In this document: piece by piece, positions 1-8,496 of the stretch
Position numbering within the stretch: position 1 is the stretch's first letter
How the letters are laid out: every line of letters begins with the position of its first letter
The notes under the pieces: model-generated
Told to the model about the DNA's origin: nothing
The model's database searches: none
Seen by the model: only the letters and a program-made list of their open reading frames with translations
NCBI GenBank assembly: GCA_002345705.1
Contig: DDWO01000023.1
Coordinates: forward strand, 36,409-100,408
DNA: 64,000 bases
Origin: Acholeplasmataceae bacterium UBA2284
GTDB lineage: Bacteria; Bacillota_I; Bacilli_A; Acholeplasmatales; Acholeplasmataceae
Direction of reading: 5' to 3'
Program-made: the position numbers and the translations under genes

Positions 1-822
1 ATTCGAATTGTTGAAAATGTATATCCTAGAGTAGATGATTTTAATATTGTTCCACTAAGAAAAGCAATCTATGAAACATTCGAAAAAAACATTATTCATG
101 CAAAGGGTATGTCTCATATTTTTGATATGGTAGGTGATGTCATTATACCAACACCTGGAGCAGTGATGGACGCAACACTATTACTCAATGAAATCTATGA
201 TGGAGTCATGACCATTGATGTAGGTGGAGCGACAACAGATGTTCATTCAGTGAGTGAACCAAAGCCAGAATTCTTAAAATATAATGATGGTGAACCTAGA
301 TTTAAAAGAACTGTTGAGGGTGATTTAGGTGTGTTTATCAATCGATTGCATGTCCTTAAGACCTTCAAATCAGGTGAGATTGAAAGAATAACAGGGATGA
401 CCTATGATCATGTTTTACATGTTATGGAGGAAGAACCCTTTATTCCTAAAACAGAGTTTGGTAAACAGGTTATTGATTTACTTACAAGACAATGTGTATT
501 TCAAGCATTGGATCGTCATATAGGAGATATGAAAAGAGTATTTACAACCAATGGATTTAAGGTTATACCTGATGGTAAGGATGTAACACAGGTCAAAGCA
601 ATCTTTTTAACTGGTGGTGCACTTCTTTACGCGAATAACCCTAAACAAATGGTTAAGGATTATCTTTTAAAACAACAAACCAAATTAATACCAGATCCAA
701 GCACGAATGTCTATATTGATTATGATTATATATTTGCATCCCTTGGAGTACTTTCTCATAAGTATCCCGAACAGGCAAAAGAGCTACTCTTGAAATCTAT
801 TAGAAAAGAGCGTGAAAATTAA
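1..822 (+). CDS. MutL/GlmL-like protein, 3' part (ornithine aminomutase-associated)
   Basis: The reading frame is open from base 1, so the gene starts upstream; 273 residues are visible. The segment DVGGATTDVHS (near base 220) is a phosphate-binding motif of the ASKHA/actin-like ATPase fold, as in the GlmL/MutL family found beside B12-dependent glutamate and ornithine aminomutases. This is not the mismatch-repair MutL. The next gene is an ornithine racemase, starting 1 nt before this gene's end. In clostridial ornithine-oxidation clusters a MutL-like gene sits between oraE and orr, so this copy most likely serves D-ornithine 4,5-aminomutase as a chaperone or reactivase. That role is inferred from context; the family's biochemistry is poorly known. 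The upstream genes (oraS/oraE, ortA/ortB, ord) are outside the window. Confidence 0.8.
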   Translation: MRIVENVYPRVDDFNIVPLRKAIYETFEKNIIHAKGMSHIFDMVGDVIIPTPGAVMDATLLLNEIYDGVMTIDVGGATTDVHSVSEPKPEFLKYNDGEPRFKRTVEGDLGVFINRLHVLKTFKSGEIERITGMTYDHVLHVMEEEPFIPKTEFGKQVIDLLTRQCVFQALDRHIGDMKRVFTTNGFKVIPDGKDVTQVKAIFLTGGALLYANNPKQMVKDYLLKQQTKLIPDPSTNVYIDYDYIFASLGVLSHKYPEQAKELLLKSIRKEREN

Positions 823-1880
823 TGTATCCTAAGGTTCATATTCATTTAAAGAAATATGCACATAATATTCACCATCTTTTAAGCATGCTACATCAAAAAG
901 GAATATCGATGATGGCTGTTTCAAAGGTCTTTTCTGCAGATTCAAGATTGATTGATGTATTAAATAAAGCAAATGTTGATTATATAGCAGACTCAAGAAT
1001 CGAGAATTTAAAAAAAATAGAGACCCATAAGTCTAAGGTTTTACTAAGAATCCCGATGATGAGTGAGATTTCAGATGTCATCAAATATTCAGATATCTCC
1101 TTAAACTCAGAGCTGGAAATTATCGATGCATTAAACCTTGAAGCGAAAAAGAGAAATAAGATACATTCGATCATTTTGATGTTTGATATCGGAGATTTAA
1201 GAGAAGGCATCTATTATAAAGATGATTATTTAAAAGTTGTAAAAGAAATTATTACTTATGGTCACATCAATCTTCTTGGTATAGGAACAAATTTAACATG
1301 CTACGGTGCTGTTATACCGACAAATGAAACTTATCTAAAGCTAGAAAATATTATTAAAAACATTGAAGATAACCTAAACATAAAGCTAGAAATGATATCA
1401 GGTGGAAATTCATCATCGATACTGATGGTATCAGATCAAAACATCCCTAAATATATTAATAATCTGCGAGTTGGCGAAGCACTTGTCTTAGGTAGAGAAA
1501 CTGCATATGGCAATACAATAGAAGGACTATATGATGATGTCTTTACATTAGAAGCTGAAATTATTGAGATAAAAAAGAAGCCTTCTATGCCAGAGGGATT
1601 ACTAGGCATGGATGCATTTGGTAAAAAGGTAAAATTCGTTGACCAAGGTATTATAACTAGAGCGATTTTAGCAATAGGTAAACAAGACTGTGACTGTTCT
1701 AACTTAATCCCACCTCATGGTGTTCATATTTTAGGATGCAGCAGTGACCATTTGATTGTTGAGCTTAAGGATATTTTATTAGAGATTGGAGATACCATCA
1801 CCTTTAAACTAAATTATGGTGGAATACTTTCAGTACTGACCTCACCTTACGTGGAGAAAACCTATGATCAATCACTATAG
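822..1880 (+). CDS. orr: Ornithine racemase (PLP-dependent, alanine-racemase fold)
   Basis: This 352-residue protein has an alanine-racemase-type PLP barrel. The N-terminal motif AVSKVF carries the probable PLP lysine at K35, and YIADSRIENLKK follows, as I recall from clostridial ornithine racemase. It would interconvert L- and D-ornithine, giving the D-ornithine used by the B12/PLP aminomutase. The start codon shares one base with the end of the MutL-like gene (TAATG), which suggests translational coupling. Its 3' end overlaps alr by 17 nt. The next genes make ornithine from arginine, which supports ornithine as substrate. Another amino acid racemase activity of the same fold cannot be excluded. 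Confidence 0.82.
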   Translation: MYPKVHIHLKKYAHNIHHLLSMLHQKGISMMAVSKVFSADSRLIDVLNKANVDYIADSRIENLKKIETHKSKVLLRIPMMSEISDVIKYSDISLNSELEIIDALNLEAKKRNKIHSIILMFDIGDLREGIYYKDDYLKVVKEIITYGHINLLGIGTNLTCYGAVIPTNETYLKLENIIKNIEDNLNIKLEMISGGNSSSILMVSDQNIPKYINNLRVGEALVLGRETAYGNTIEGLYDDVFTLEAEIIEIKKKPSMPEGLLGMDAFGKKVKFVDQGIITRAILAIGKQDCDCSNLIPPHGVHILGCSSDHLIVELKDILLEIGDTITFKLNYGGILSVLTSPYVEKTYDQSL

Positions 1881-2952
1881 ACCTACATGGGCTGAAATTA
1901 ATCTAGATAACCTATGGCACAATTATCAAATTGCACAAAATGAAATCGAAAATAAAACAGTTATACCTGTCATCAAAGCGAATGCATATGGACATGGGGC
2001 TAAAGAAGTATTTAAATTTTTATATAAAAAGGGAGTTCGATTCTTTGCTGTCTCTTTATTAGAGGAAGCCCTAGAACTAAAATCAATTCATCAGGATGTA
2101 TCCATCTTGATGATGGGACCAATTCTAGAAGATGACCTAGAGGTTGTATCTATCAATCAAATAGAATTTACAATCTATGACAAGCAAATTTATGAATCAG
2201 TTATCCAATCAAACTTGGAACTAACATGTCATCTAAAAGTAGACACAGGAATGTCTAGATATGGCATGGTAGAGCCGAAAATGATTATTGATGCAGTGAA
2301 TAACCTTCAAGCAAAAAAGAATATAAACCTTAAGGGTATATTCACGCATTTCGCTACAGCTAATGAAAATGAAATGTTCTATAATATGCAAGCAAGTCGT
2401 TTTATAGAGATTATCAATTCTTTAAAAATAAGACCTCAAATGATTCATATCTCGAATTCCTCATCAACATTTAAGTATGAGAAAAATTATGATTTCACTA
2501 CACATGTAAGACTTGGTATCTCACTTTATGGCTTAAGCTTAGATTCTCCTAAACCAAATATCATTCCTGTCATGTCATTAAAATCTAAGGTGGTTCAAAT
2601 TAAAGAATTGAATAAGGGAGAAAGCGTTGGCTATGGAGCAAGCTATCAAGCAAAGGCTCATGAATATATTGCTATATTACCGATTGGTTACGCTGATGGT
2701 TTCATCAGAAAAAACAAAACAGGTTATGTAGAGATTAACAAAAAAGAATACAAAATCGTTGGCATCATCTGCATGGATGCATGCTTCGTCAAAGTAGACG
2801 AGACCGTTAAGATTGGTGATATCGCAACTCTCTTTGGAGGATTGATTACCATAGATGATGTCGCGCACAGACTAAAAACGATTAACTATGAAATAGTAAC
2901 TTCTATATCGTATAGAGTTCCTAGAATCATGGTGGAAGGAGTAAAAAAATGA
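1864..2952 (+). CDS. alr: Alanine racemase
   Basis: A 362-residue fold-type III PLP enzyme. The PLP lysine motif VIKANAYGHG gives K38, and the second catalytic residue is the tyrosine of VGYGASY (Y257). GGAG precedes the ATG, and the start lies inside orr (17-nt overlap). In cell-wall metabolism it makes D-alanine, but here it is locked in an arginine/ornithine operon. In the oxidative ornithine pathway the 2-amino-4-oxopentanoate thiolase OrtAB releases D-alanine, so this enzyme may return that D-alanine to L-alanine. The family call is firm. The catabolic role is inferred from the operon. Confidence 0.9.
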   Translation: MINHYRPTWAEINLDNLWHNYQIAQNEIENKTVIPVIKANAYGHGAKEVFKFLYKKGVRFFAVSLLEEALELKSIHQDVSILMMGPILEDDLEVVSINQIEFTIYDKQIYESVIQSNLELTCHLKVDTGMSRYGMVEPKMIIDAVNNLQAKKNINLKGIFTHFATANENEMFYNMQASRFIEIINSLKIRPQMIHISNSSSTFKYEKNYDFTTHVRLGISLYGLSLDSPKPNIIPVMSLKSKVVQIKELNKGESVGYGASYQAKAHEYIAILPIGYADGFIRKNKTGYVEINKKEYKIVGIICMDACFVKVDETVKIGDIATLFGGLITIDDVAHRLKTINYEIVTSISYRVPRIMVEGVKK

Positions 2953-4181
2953 TTCATGTCACATCAGAAATTGGGAAATTAAAATCAGTATTGGTCCATA
3001 GGCCAGGTAAGGAATTAGAAAACCTAACGCCAGATGTTTTAGAAAAGCTATTATTTGATGATATTCCTTATCTAAAGGTAGCTCAGGAAGAACATGATAT
3101 ATTTGCAGACACATTAAGAAAACAAGGCGTTGAGGTTTTATATCTAACTGATATGATCACTGAAGCACTTGAAGCACATCCTGAAGTTATTTGTAATTTT
3201 GTGAATGCCTTCATTGAAGAATCGAAGATCAAGTCACACACCATTAAGACTGGACTATATCAGTATTTAACGAGTCTATCGATTAGACAAATGATTCTAA
3301 AGATGATTGAAGGTATTCGAATTCATGAGATAACACTCGGAAAGAAAAATTCAATTATGGATATGCTAGAGGATGAATATCCATTTTATACAGATCCAAT
3401 CCCAAACATTTTATTTCAAAGAGATCCTTTTTCAAGTGTGGGCAATGGGGTTGCTATTGGAAAAATGTATATGCAGGCTAGACAAAGAGAAACCATATTC
3501 TCTGAGTATATCCTCAACTATCATCCTAGATTTTATGGGAAAAGCCCAATTCGATTTTATAACAGACTCAACAGATACCCACTAGAGGGTGGGGATGTCC
3601 ATGTTTTAAATAAGCATGTTGTAGCAATCGGTATATCCTCTAGAACAGATCCTAGAGCTATCGAATTTTTTGCTGAACAGCTCTTTAAGGAAGATAATGA
3701 CTATAATACTGTGCTAGCATTCAATATTCCAAAGAGTAGAGCATTCATGCATCTAGATACAGTCTTTACACAAGTGGATTATGGTGTGTTCACCATTCAT
3801 CCAGGAATTGAAAATAAATTAACAGTTTTTGAAATCACTAAGAATAATGAACGATTTGATGTTAAAAAAGTGGTTGTTTCCCTTGAGGAAGTATTAGAAA
3901 AACATCTTCATCGAAAGATTACTTTAATACGCTGTGGTGGTAAGGATGTCATTACATCAGTTAGAGAACAATGGAATGATGGAGCGAATACATTAGCGAT
4001 TGCTCCAGGTGTTGTGGTTGTCTATGATAGAAATCATGTGACGAATCAACTATTAAGAGATGCAGGAATCAAGGTTTTAGAGATTGAATCCAGTGAGCTA
4101 TCTAGAGGCCGTGGGGGTCCTAGATGTATGAGTATGCCTTTAGAAAGAGAAGAAATAGAATATGGAGAGAAAAAATTATGA
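2949..4181 (+). CDS. arcA: Arginine deiminase
   Basis: A 410-residue cytoplasmic enzyme, the usual family length, hydrolysing L-arginine to citrulline and ammonia. Visible family motifs are HRPGKELENL and LFDDIPYL near the N-terminus, FQRDPF (usually FTRDPF), EGGDVHVL, HLDTVF and the C-terminal RGRGGPRCMSMP with the nucleophilic cysteine C393. The start ATG overlaps the alr stop as ATGA and is preceded by GGAAGGAG. The stop overlaps the arcB start in the same way. This is the first step of the ATP-yielding deiminase pathway. No arginine/ornithine antiporter (arcD) is seen in this operon within the window. Confidence 0.96.
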   Translation: MIHVTSEIGKLKSVLVHRPGKELENLTPDVLEKLLFDDIPYLKVAQEEHDIFADTLRKQGVEVLYLTDMITEALEAHPEVICNFVNAFIEESKIKSHTIKTGLYQYLTSLSIRQMILKMIEGIRIHEITLGKKNSIMDMLEDEYPFYTDPIPNILFQRDPFSSVGNGVAIGKMYMQARQRETIFSEYILNYHPRFYGKSPIRFYNRLNRYPLEGGDVHVLNKHVVAIGISSRTDPRAIEFFAEQLFKEDNDYNTVLAFNIPKSRAFMHLDTVFTQVDYGVFTIHPGIENKLTVFEITKNNERFDVKKVVVSLEEVLEKHLHRKITLIRCGGKDVITSVREQWNDGANTLAIAPGVVVVYDRNHVTNQLLRDAGIKVLEIESSELSRGRGGPRCMSMPLEREEIEYGEKKL

Positions 4182-5197
4182 ATTTAAAGGGTAGACATTT
4201 ATTAACGCTATTAGATTTTACGCCAGAAGAAATACAATTTCTAATCGATTTAGCAGCAAGACTTAAACTTGAGAAAAAAGAGGGTATAAGTCATAAGCAT
4301 TTATCGGATAAGAACGTTGTATTACTATTTCAAAAGGATTCAACAAGAACAAGATGTGCATTTGAAGTTGGTGCCTTAGATTTAGGTATGGGAGTAACCT
4401 ATATTGGACCTACTGGATCCCAAATGGGTAAAAAGGAATCCGTCAAGGATACAGCTAGAGTTTTAGGTCATATGTATGATGGAATCGAATTTAGAGGATA
4501 TCTGCAAAGTGATGTTGAAACACTTGCTGAGTTTTCTGGTGTACCTGTATGGAATGGATTAACCGATCAATATCATCCTACACAAATACTTGCTGATTTT
4601 TTAACCATTCAAGAACAGTTTGGATCGTTAAAGGGTATCAAATTCACTTATTTAGGTGATGCTAGAAACAATATGGGAAATTCATTAATGATTGGCTGTG
4701 CAAAGATGGGCATGCATTTCACTGCAGCTGCACCAAGAGCACTATGGCCAAACCAAGAATTAATTAAAACCTGTGAGATGATTGCTAAAAATACAGGAGC
4801 AACACTAAGATTTACTGAAGACCCAATGGAAGCTACTAAAAATGTAGATGTTCTTTACACAGATGTTTGGGTATCCATGGGAGAACCTAAGGATGTGTGG
4901 CTTCAAAGAATAGCTGATTTACACCGCTATCAAATTAATATGAAGCTAATGAAAAATGCAAATCCAAAGGCAATCTTTATGCATTGCTTGCCAGCATTCC
5001 ATGGTCTTGATACTGAAGTCGGTCGTGAAATCGCTAATGAATTTGGAGCAAACTATCCTAATGTAGCAAACGGTGAACTAGAGGTAACTGATGAAGTTTT
5101 AGAATCAAATCAAAGTGTTGTTTTTGAAGAAGCTGAAAATAGAATGCATACCATCAAGGCAGTGATGCTTGCATCATTAAGTGATTTATATGTCTAG
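4178..5197 (+). CDS. arcB: Ornithine carbamoyltransferase (catabolic)
   Basis: A 339-residue trimer-forming transferase. In the deiminase pathway it phosphorolyses citrulline to ornithine and carbamoyl phosphate. The carbamoyl-phosphate motif is DSTRTRC, followed by HPTQILADFLT and the C-terminal HCLPAFH motif that carries the active-site cysteine. I chose the ATG at 4178, which forms an ATGA overlap with arcA and gives the expected N-terminus MNLKGRHLLTL. An in-frame ATG 54 nt upstream lies inside arcA and would add 18 non-homologous residues. Its neighbours arcA and arcC point to catabolic use. Confidence 0.95.
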   Translation: MNLKGRHLLTLLDFTPEEIQFLIDLAARLKLEKKEGISHKHLSDKNVVLLFQKDSTRTRCAFEVGALDLGMGVTYIGPTGSQMGKKESVKDTARVLGHMYDGIEFRGYLQSDVETLAEFSGVPVWNGLTDQYHPTQILADFLTIQEQFGSLKGIKFTYLGDARNNMGNSLMIGCAKMGMHFTAAAPRALWPNQELIKTCEMIAKNTGATLRFTEDPMEATKNVDVLYTDVWVSMGEPKDVWLQRIADLHRYQINMKLMKNANPKAIFMHCLPAFHGLDTEVGREIANEFGANYPNVANGELEVTDEVLESNQSVVFEEAENRMHTIKAVMLASLSDLYV

Positions 5198-6107
5198 ATA
5201 CGTTATTTCATTAGGGGGAAATGCACTAGGAAATAATGCAGAGGAACAAAAAAAGCTGCTGAAATATGTTGCTCTAGCAATTTATCCTTTAATTGAAATG
5301 AATCATGATATTGTGATTGTCCATGGAAATGGACCACAGGTTGGCATGATTAATCTAGCATTCTCGGAATCAAGTTCAACACCAATGATGCCATTTGCTG
5401 AATGTGGAGCGATGAGTCAAGGCTATATCGGATTCCATATTCAAAATGCAATCCAAAATATTATGCTTGAACGTCATATCAAAAGACCAATATCAACGAT
5501 TGTGACTCAGGTCTTAGTTGATGAAAAAGATCCAGCATTCCTACACCCAACAAAGCCAATTGGAGCATTCTATTCAAAGGAATATGCAACAGAGCTAGAA
5601 GAAAAATATGGATATTCCATGTTTGAGGATGCAGGAAGAGGATATAGAAGAGTTATCGCTTCTCCAAAGCCAGTAGATATTATCGAAAAAGAAAGTATTT
5701 TATCTCTACTTAAGGATAAGCATATCGTTATTGCTGCAGGTGGAGGAGGAATTCCAGTTGTTATTAGAGATGGTTCACTCATTGGTGTAGACGCTGTAAT
5801 CGATAAGGATCATGCGAGCGCTAAAATGGCAGAAATTATTGGTGCAGATGAGCTATTTATTTTAACAGCAGTTGAAAATGTATTTATTAACTACAATACA
5901 CCAGACCAAAAGGCACTAACAAATGTTACACTAAAAGAGCTAGATGAATATTTGATGCATGATCATTTTAAAAAGGGTTCTATGCTTCCAAAAATTGAAG
6001 CATGCATGAATTTCGTAAGAGCAACCAATAAACCAGCAGTCATTGCTCAACTTGAAAAGGCAGTTGAAGCATTTAAACAAAAAAGCGGAACAATTATTCA
6101 TCCATAA
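5190..6107 (+). CDS. arcC: Carbamate kinase
   Basis: A 305-residue amino-acid-kinase-fold enzyme that transfers the phosphate of carbamoyl phosphate to ADP, the ATP-yielding step of the pathway. Motifs are VISLGGNALG at the N-terminus, VHGNGPQVG, AAGGGGIPV and the acidic VDAVIDKDHASA segment. The ATG at 5190 gives MSRYVISLGGNALG; a GTG nine bases upstream is in frame but less likely. The gene overlaps arcB by 8 nt without a clear Shine-Dalgarno of its own, so it is probably translated by coupling. Confidence 0.95.
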   Translation: MSRYVISLGGNALGNNAEEQKKLLKYVALAIYPLIEMNHDIVIVHGNGPQVGMINLAFSESSSTPMMPFAECGAMSQGYIGFHIQNAIQNIMLERHIKRPISTIVTQVLVDEKDPAFLHPTKPIGAFYSKEYATELEEKYGYSMFEDAGRGYRRVIASPKPVDIIEKESILSLLKDKHIVIAAGGGGIPVVIRDGSLIGVDAVIDKDHASAKMAEIIGADELFILTAVENVFINYNTPDQKALTNVTLKELDEYLMHDHFKKGSMLPKIEACMNFVRATNKPAVIAQLEKAVEAFKQKSGTIIHP

Positions 6108-6116
6108 GGGAGTCAT

Positions 6117-6446
6117 ATGAAACAATTTTTTCTATATTTTGAAACAGAAGTTAAGCATCTTGATCCATTGCTAGAAAGAAGAGTATTAGCACATACAGAG
6201 GATATGATGCTTGTTGAGCTGAGTGCGAAATCAGGTGCAGTGATTAAAGCGCACCAACACATTCATGAACAAATGACCTATGTATTAGAGGGAGTATTTG
6301 AAATCAATATCGAGGATCAGATAAAAATCGTTAAAAAAGGTGATACACTCTATATCGAATCTAATAAAGTACATGGTGCTTTATGCTTAGAAGAGGGTAA
6401 GCTTTTAGATGTGTTTACTCCTGCAAGAAAAGACTTTTTAGTATAA
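6117..6446 (+). CDS. Small cupin-domain protein
   Basis: A 109-residue single cupin domain. The metal-binding pattern is visible as HQHIHEQMTYVLEG (motif 1 with its histidines and glutamate) and a second motif near KVHGALCLEEG. GGGAG lies before the ATG. It is the last gene of the arc operon and is followed directly by a terminator. Cupins of this type bind a divalent metal and a small ligand; no reaction can be assigned. A ligand-sensing or amino-acid-derivative isomerase role in arginine/ornithine catabolism is only a guess from position. Confidence 0.75.
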   Translation: MKQFFLYFETEVKHLDPLLERRVLAHTEDMMLVELSAKSGAVIKAHQHIHEQMTYVLEGVFEINIEDQIKIVKKGDTLYIESNKVHGALCLEEGKLLDVFTPARKDFLV

Positions 6447-6467
6447 GTATTTATTTCTAAAATAGAT

Positions 6468-6500
6468 AAAGACAAGGTAGCCAAATCCTTGTCTTTTTTA
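6468..6500 (+). terminator. Rho-independent terminator of the arc operon
   Basis: A 10-bp stem, AAAGACAAGG at 6468-6477 with CCTTGTCTTT at 6487-6496, runs into a T tract. It ends the operon that includes orr, alr, arcABC and the cupin gene. Confidence 0.9.
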
Positions 6501-6510
6501 CTTAACAAAG

Positions 6511-6534
6511 AAAAAAGTAGTCCGAAGACTACTT
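6511..6534 (-). terminator. Terminator of the tocopherol-cyclase-like gene
   Basis: The stem AAGTAGTC (6515-6522) pairs with GACTACTT (6527-6534) around a four-base loop. Read on the minus strand it is followed by a T6 run. It overlaps the stop codon of the minus-strand gene, so two converging transcripts end back to back here. Confidence 0.85.
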
Positions 6535-7491
6535 CATTACTTCAATTCCTGCGTGATATCCTGTATCTTCAAAGATAAGCTTTTTACCCTTATATAGCTT
6601 TAAATGAATATAGCCAGATAAGCCTTCCTTGATTTGATTAATCATCATTCCATTTAGAGGTGAAGCTAGTCCGATTTGTGTCGTAGACTTCGCTTTTATA
6701 TCTAGTATTAATCTACCCTTTTTCAATATGTAATGGACTTGATTATCCTTAATAACTTCCCTTTTCACGCTTGAAAAATTATAGGTTGCGAAGCGGTACT
6801 CCCTACCCTCATAGAAAAGGTTAGCGATTAAGCCCTTAAAGTATAAACCAATAAAGGGAATATCTGCATAGGAAAACATAAATGAGGTTTTTGAGTTTTT
6901 AAAATGATTGGATTGCATCCAAACATAGGCTCTAGGGAATGATTTACCCCAATCCTTTTCAATGTAACCCTTACCTTGATGAAATGATATTGGATTTTCA
7001 TTTATTTTAAGTATTCCATTTAGTTGATGAGACATACTCACTACACCATGGTAGCACTCCATGAAATTAAGATATCCAAATAATCCCATTATATTTGGTG
7101 AAAATACATTTCTATGAATAGGAGTAGTATTGAGTATTGAGATACTTCCAAAAACTTTAATCTGCTTTGAGCTTAAGTCAATTGAAATCTTGTCCTTTGA
7201 GAAATAGTTGGCACCAATTCGAACATAAAACTCTCGGTGTCCATATTCAAATTCCTCGAATTTAAAGCGAAAATAATGGCTTTTTAATTTTGTTTCCTGA
7301 TCGATAGTTTGAGAGATAAAAACCTGAATAAAGGCGTGTGTATCCTTAGGATTGATGCTAACACCCGGTATAAAGGCTAATGTGTATTCTTGATTTTGGC
7401 TGACAAGCTTATAATACCAACCCTCAAAATAATTATTTTTCTTTTTGTTTCCTTGAAAGTATTCAGGATGGATAAGTTTCTTAAAGTACAT
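6529..7491 (-). CDS. Tocopherol cyclase-like protein (VTE1-type family)
   Basis: A 320-residue protein without signal peptide or membrane helices. Family-type motifs are FEGWYYK (22-28), GKGYIEKDWGKSFP (173-186), WMQSNHF (191-197) and the C-terminal AGIEVM. In plants and cyanobacteria the family closes the chromanol ring of tocopherol. Bacterial homologues outside phototrophs have no established substrate. A GGAGG site precedes the ATG. The gene lies downstream of heliorhodopsin, separated by a probable attenuating terminator, and opposite VTE5- and VTE6-like genes. No prenyltransferase (VTE2) or methyltransferase (VTE3) is seen, so a true tocopherol pathway is not supported. An unknown prenylated quinol or a lipid-binding role remain possible. 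Confidence 0.8.
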   Translation of the reverse strand: MYFKKLIHPEYFQGNKKKNNYFEGWYYKLVSQNQEYTLAFIPGVSINPKDTHAFIQVFISQTIDQETKLKSHYFRFKFEEFEYGHREFYVRIGANYFSKDKISIDLSSKQIKVFGSISILNTTPIHRNVFSPNIMGLFGYLNFMECYHGVVSMSHQLNGILKINENPISFHQGKGYIEKDWGKSFPRAYVWMQSNHFKNSKTSFMFSYADIPFIGLYFKGLIANLFYEGREYRFATYNFSSVKREVIKDNQVHYILKKGRLILDIKAKSTTQIGLASPLNGMMINQIKEGLSGYIHLKLYKGKKLIFEDTGYHAGIEVMK

Positions 7492-7509
7492 ATAGCCTCC
7501 ATTTCTATG

Positions 7510-7534
7510 AAAAAAGCTAGGGGTTGCCTAGCTT
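7510..7534 (-). terminator. Terminator or attenuator between heliorhodopsin and the cyclase-like gene
   Basis: An 8-bp stem, AAGCTAGG (7514-7521) with CCTAGCTT (7527-7534), is followed on the minus strand by about six Ts and then by the ribosome binding site of the cyclase-like gene. No separate promoter is evident for that gene, so partial read-through from heliorhodopsin is the simplest reading. Confidence 0.7.
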
Positions 7535-7544
7535 ATTGAATTTC

Positions 7545-8345
7545 TTATGATGGTTGGAATGCTCCAAATAATACTAACCAAGCAAGAATCGACTTAGCAA
7601 CTAAGCTTAATACGATGTAAGTACGTTCTCCATATAAATAGTCTTTCCATTTACCAATTTTCTTATATTGTAAAACCATGTTGACTGGGAATGTATTGAA
7701 TGCAACAAAATATGTAGCGATGATTGCCCATACGAACCAAGGAGGATTGACATCTCCACCTGCACCAAACATGTATAATAAGATTGCTATCCAAGGTGCA
7801 ATACCTGCAATCGATCCCCAAACAAATGGACCCCAATTGATTTTTTCACCTTCAGCACGCTTTGAATTCAGTAGTTCCATATCAAGACCAAATAAATTCA
7901 TTGCTGCATTGACGATAAAGATAAGGATTAATGAACCAATATCATAAATACCAAATAACGTCGCAATCAAAACGATCATCACTGATGAACTTAAGGCATA
8001 CTCAAACCATCTGAGCTTATTTACACCCTTAAGCAAATCTCTGTTGTACATATCATTAATCTTCTTAGGAAATGAGATTAAGGCATGTGCACCAGCCGAA
8101 AGTAGAAGAAATACACCAACCATAATTCCAAATGGTAAATCAAATAATGGCTTTGAATCTAAGTACAATCTCATATTCACTTCGTCAAAATTCAAGAAGT
8201 TTTGAGTAATGACAATTTGAAACGCAGGATTGATTGTGCTAATCACAGTGATAGCAATAACAATCATCAGCAAACCCTGTACTAAATGGAATGCCCCCAT
8301 AATCATATTAAACTTACGTAACTTTTCAAATACTGTTTTTTCCAT
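7545..8345 (-). CDS. Heliorhodopsin
   Basis: A 266-residue protein with seven hydrophobic segments, the normal heliorhodopsin length. The helix C motif RWFEYALSSSVMI contains the likely Schiff-base counterion E115. The helix G motif ERTYIVLSLVAKSILAW contains the retinal-binding lysine K251. H20 and H87 match the buried histidines expected in helices A and B. Heliorhodopsins bind all-trans retinal, are inverted in the membrane relative to type 1 rhodopsins, and usually do not pump ions; a signalling or regulatory role has been proposed. The start has a strong AAGGGG site and a promoter 23 bases away. No retinal or carotenoid gene lies in this window, so retinal would come from elsewhere in the genome or from outside. 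Type 1 rhodopsin is excluded by the helix C and G motifs. Confidence 0.93.
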   Translation of the reverse strand: MEKTVFEKLRKFNMIMGAFHLVQGLLMIVIAITVISTINPAFQIVITQNFLNFDEVNMRLYLDSKPLFDLPFGIMVGVFLLLSAGAHALISFPKKINDMYNRDLLKGVNKLRWFEYALSSSVMIVLIATLFGIYDIGSLILIFIVNAAMNLFGLDMELLNSKRAEGEKINWGPFVWGSIAGIAPWIAILLYMFGAGGDVNPPWFVWAIIATYFVAFNTFPVNMVLQYKKIGKWKDYLYGERTYIVLSLVAKSILAWLVLFGAFQPS

Positions 8346-8374
8346 AGAATCCCCTTCTTATATCTTTTAAGAAA

Positions 8375-8403
8375 ATTATACAACTTTTGGAAAAATTTAA
8401 CAA
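8375..8403 (-). promoter_or_regulatory. Sigma-A type promoter of heliorhodopsin
   Basis: On the minus strand there is a -35 TTGTTA (8398-8403), a 17-bp spacer and a perfect -10 TATAAT (8375-8380). Transcription would start about 20-25 nt before the ATG. Confidence 0.75.
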
Positions 8404-8467
8404 TTAGTTTGACCATCAATCGTGTTTCACTTAAACTACTATTGATTGTGATGTAGAAGTGTTACTA
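8404..8467. promoter_or_regulatory. Central part of the divergent control region, with small inverted repeats
   Basis: Between the two divergent -35 elements lie ATCAAT (8415-8420) and ATTGAT (8441-8446), a 6-bp inverted repeat with 20 bp between the arms, and an inner GTG-TTT-CAC (8422-8430). The position suits a regulator acting on both arms. No known operator consensus was recognised, so this is only a candidate. Confidence 0.35.
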
Positions 8468-8496
8468 TCGACCTTTATTCTTAGAAATGATATAAT
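8468..8496 (+). promoter_or_regulatory. Extended -10 promoter of the VTE5-like/VTE6-like/photolyase operon
   Basis: A perfect TATAAT (8491-8496) is preceded by TGA, forming an extended -10. A -35-like TCGACC (8468-8473) lies 17 bp upstream. The leader to the first ATG would be about 115 nt. Confidence 0.7.
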
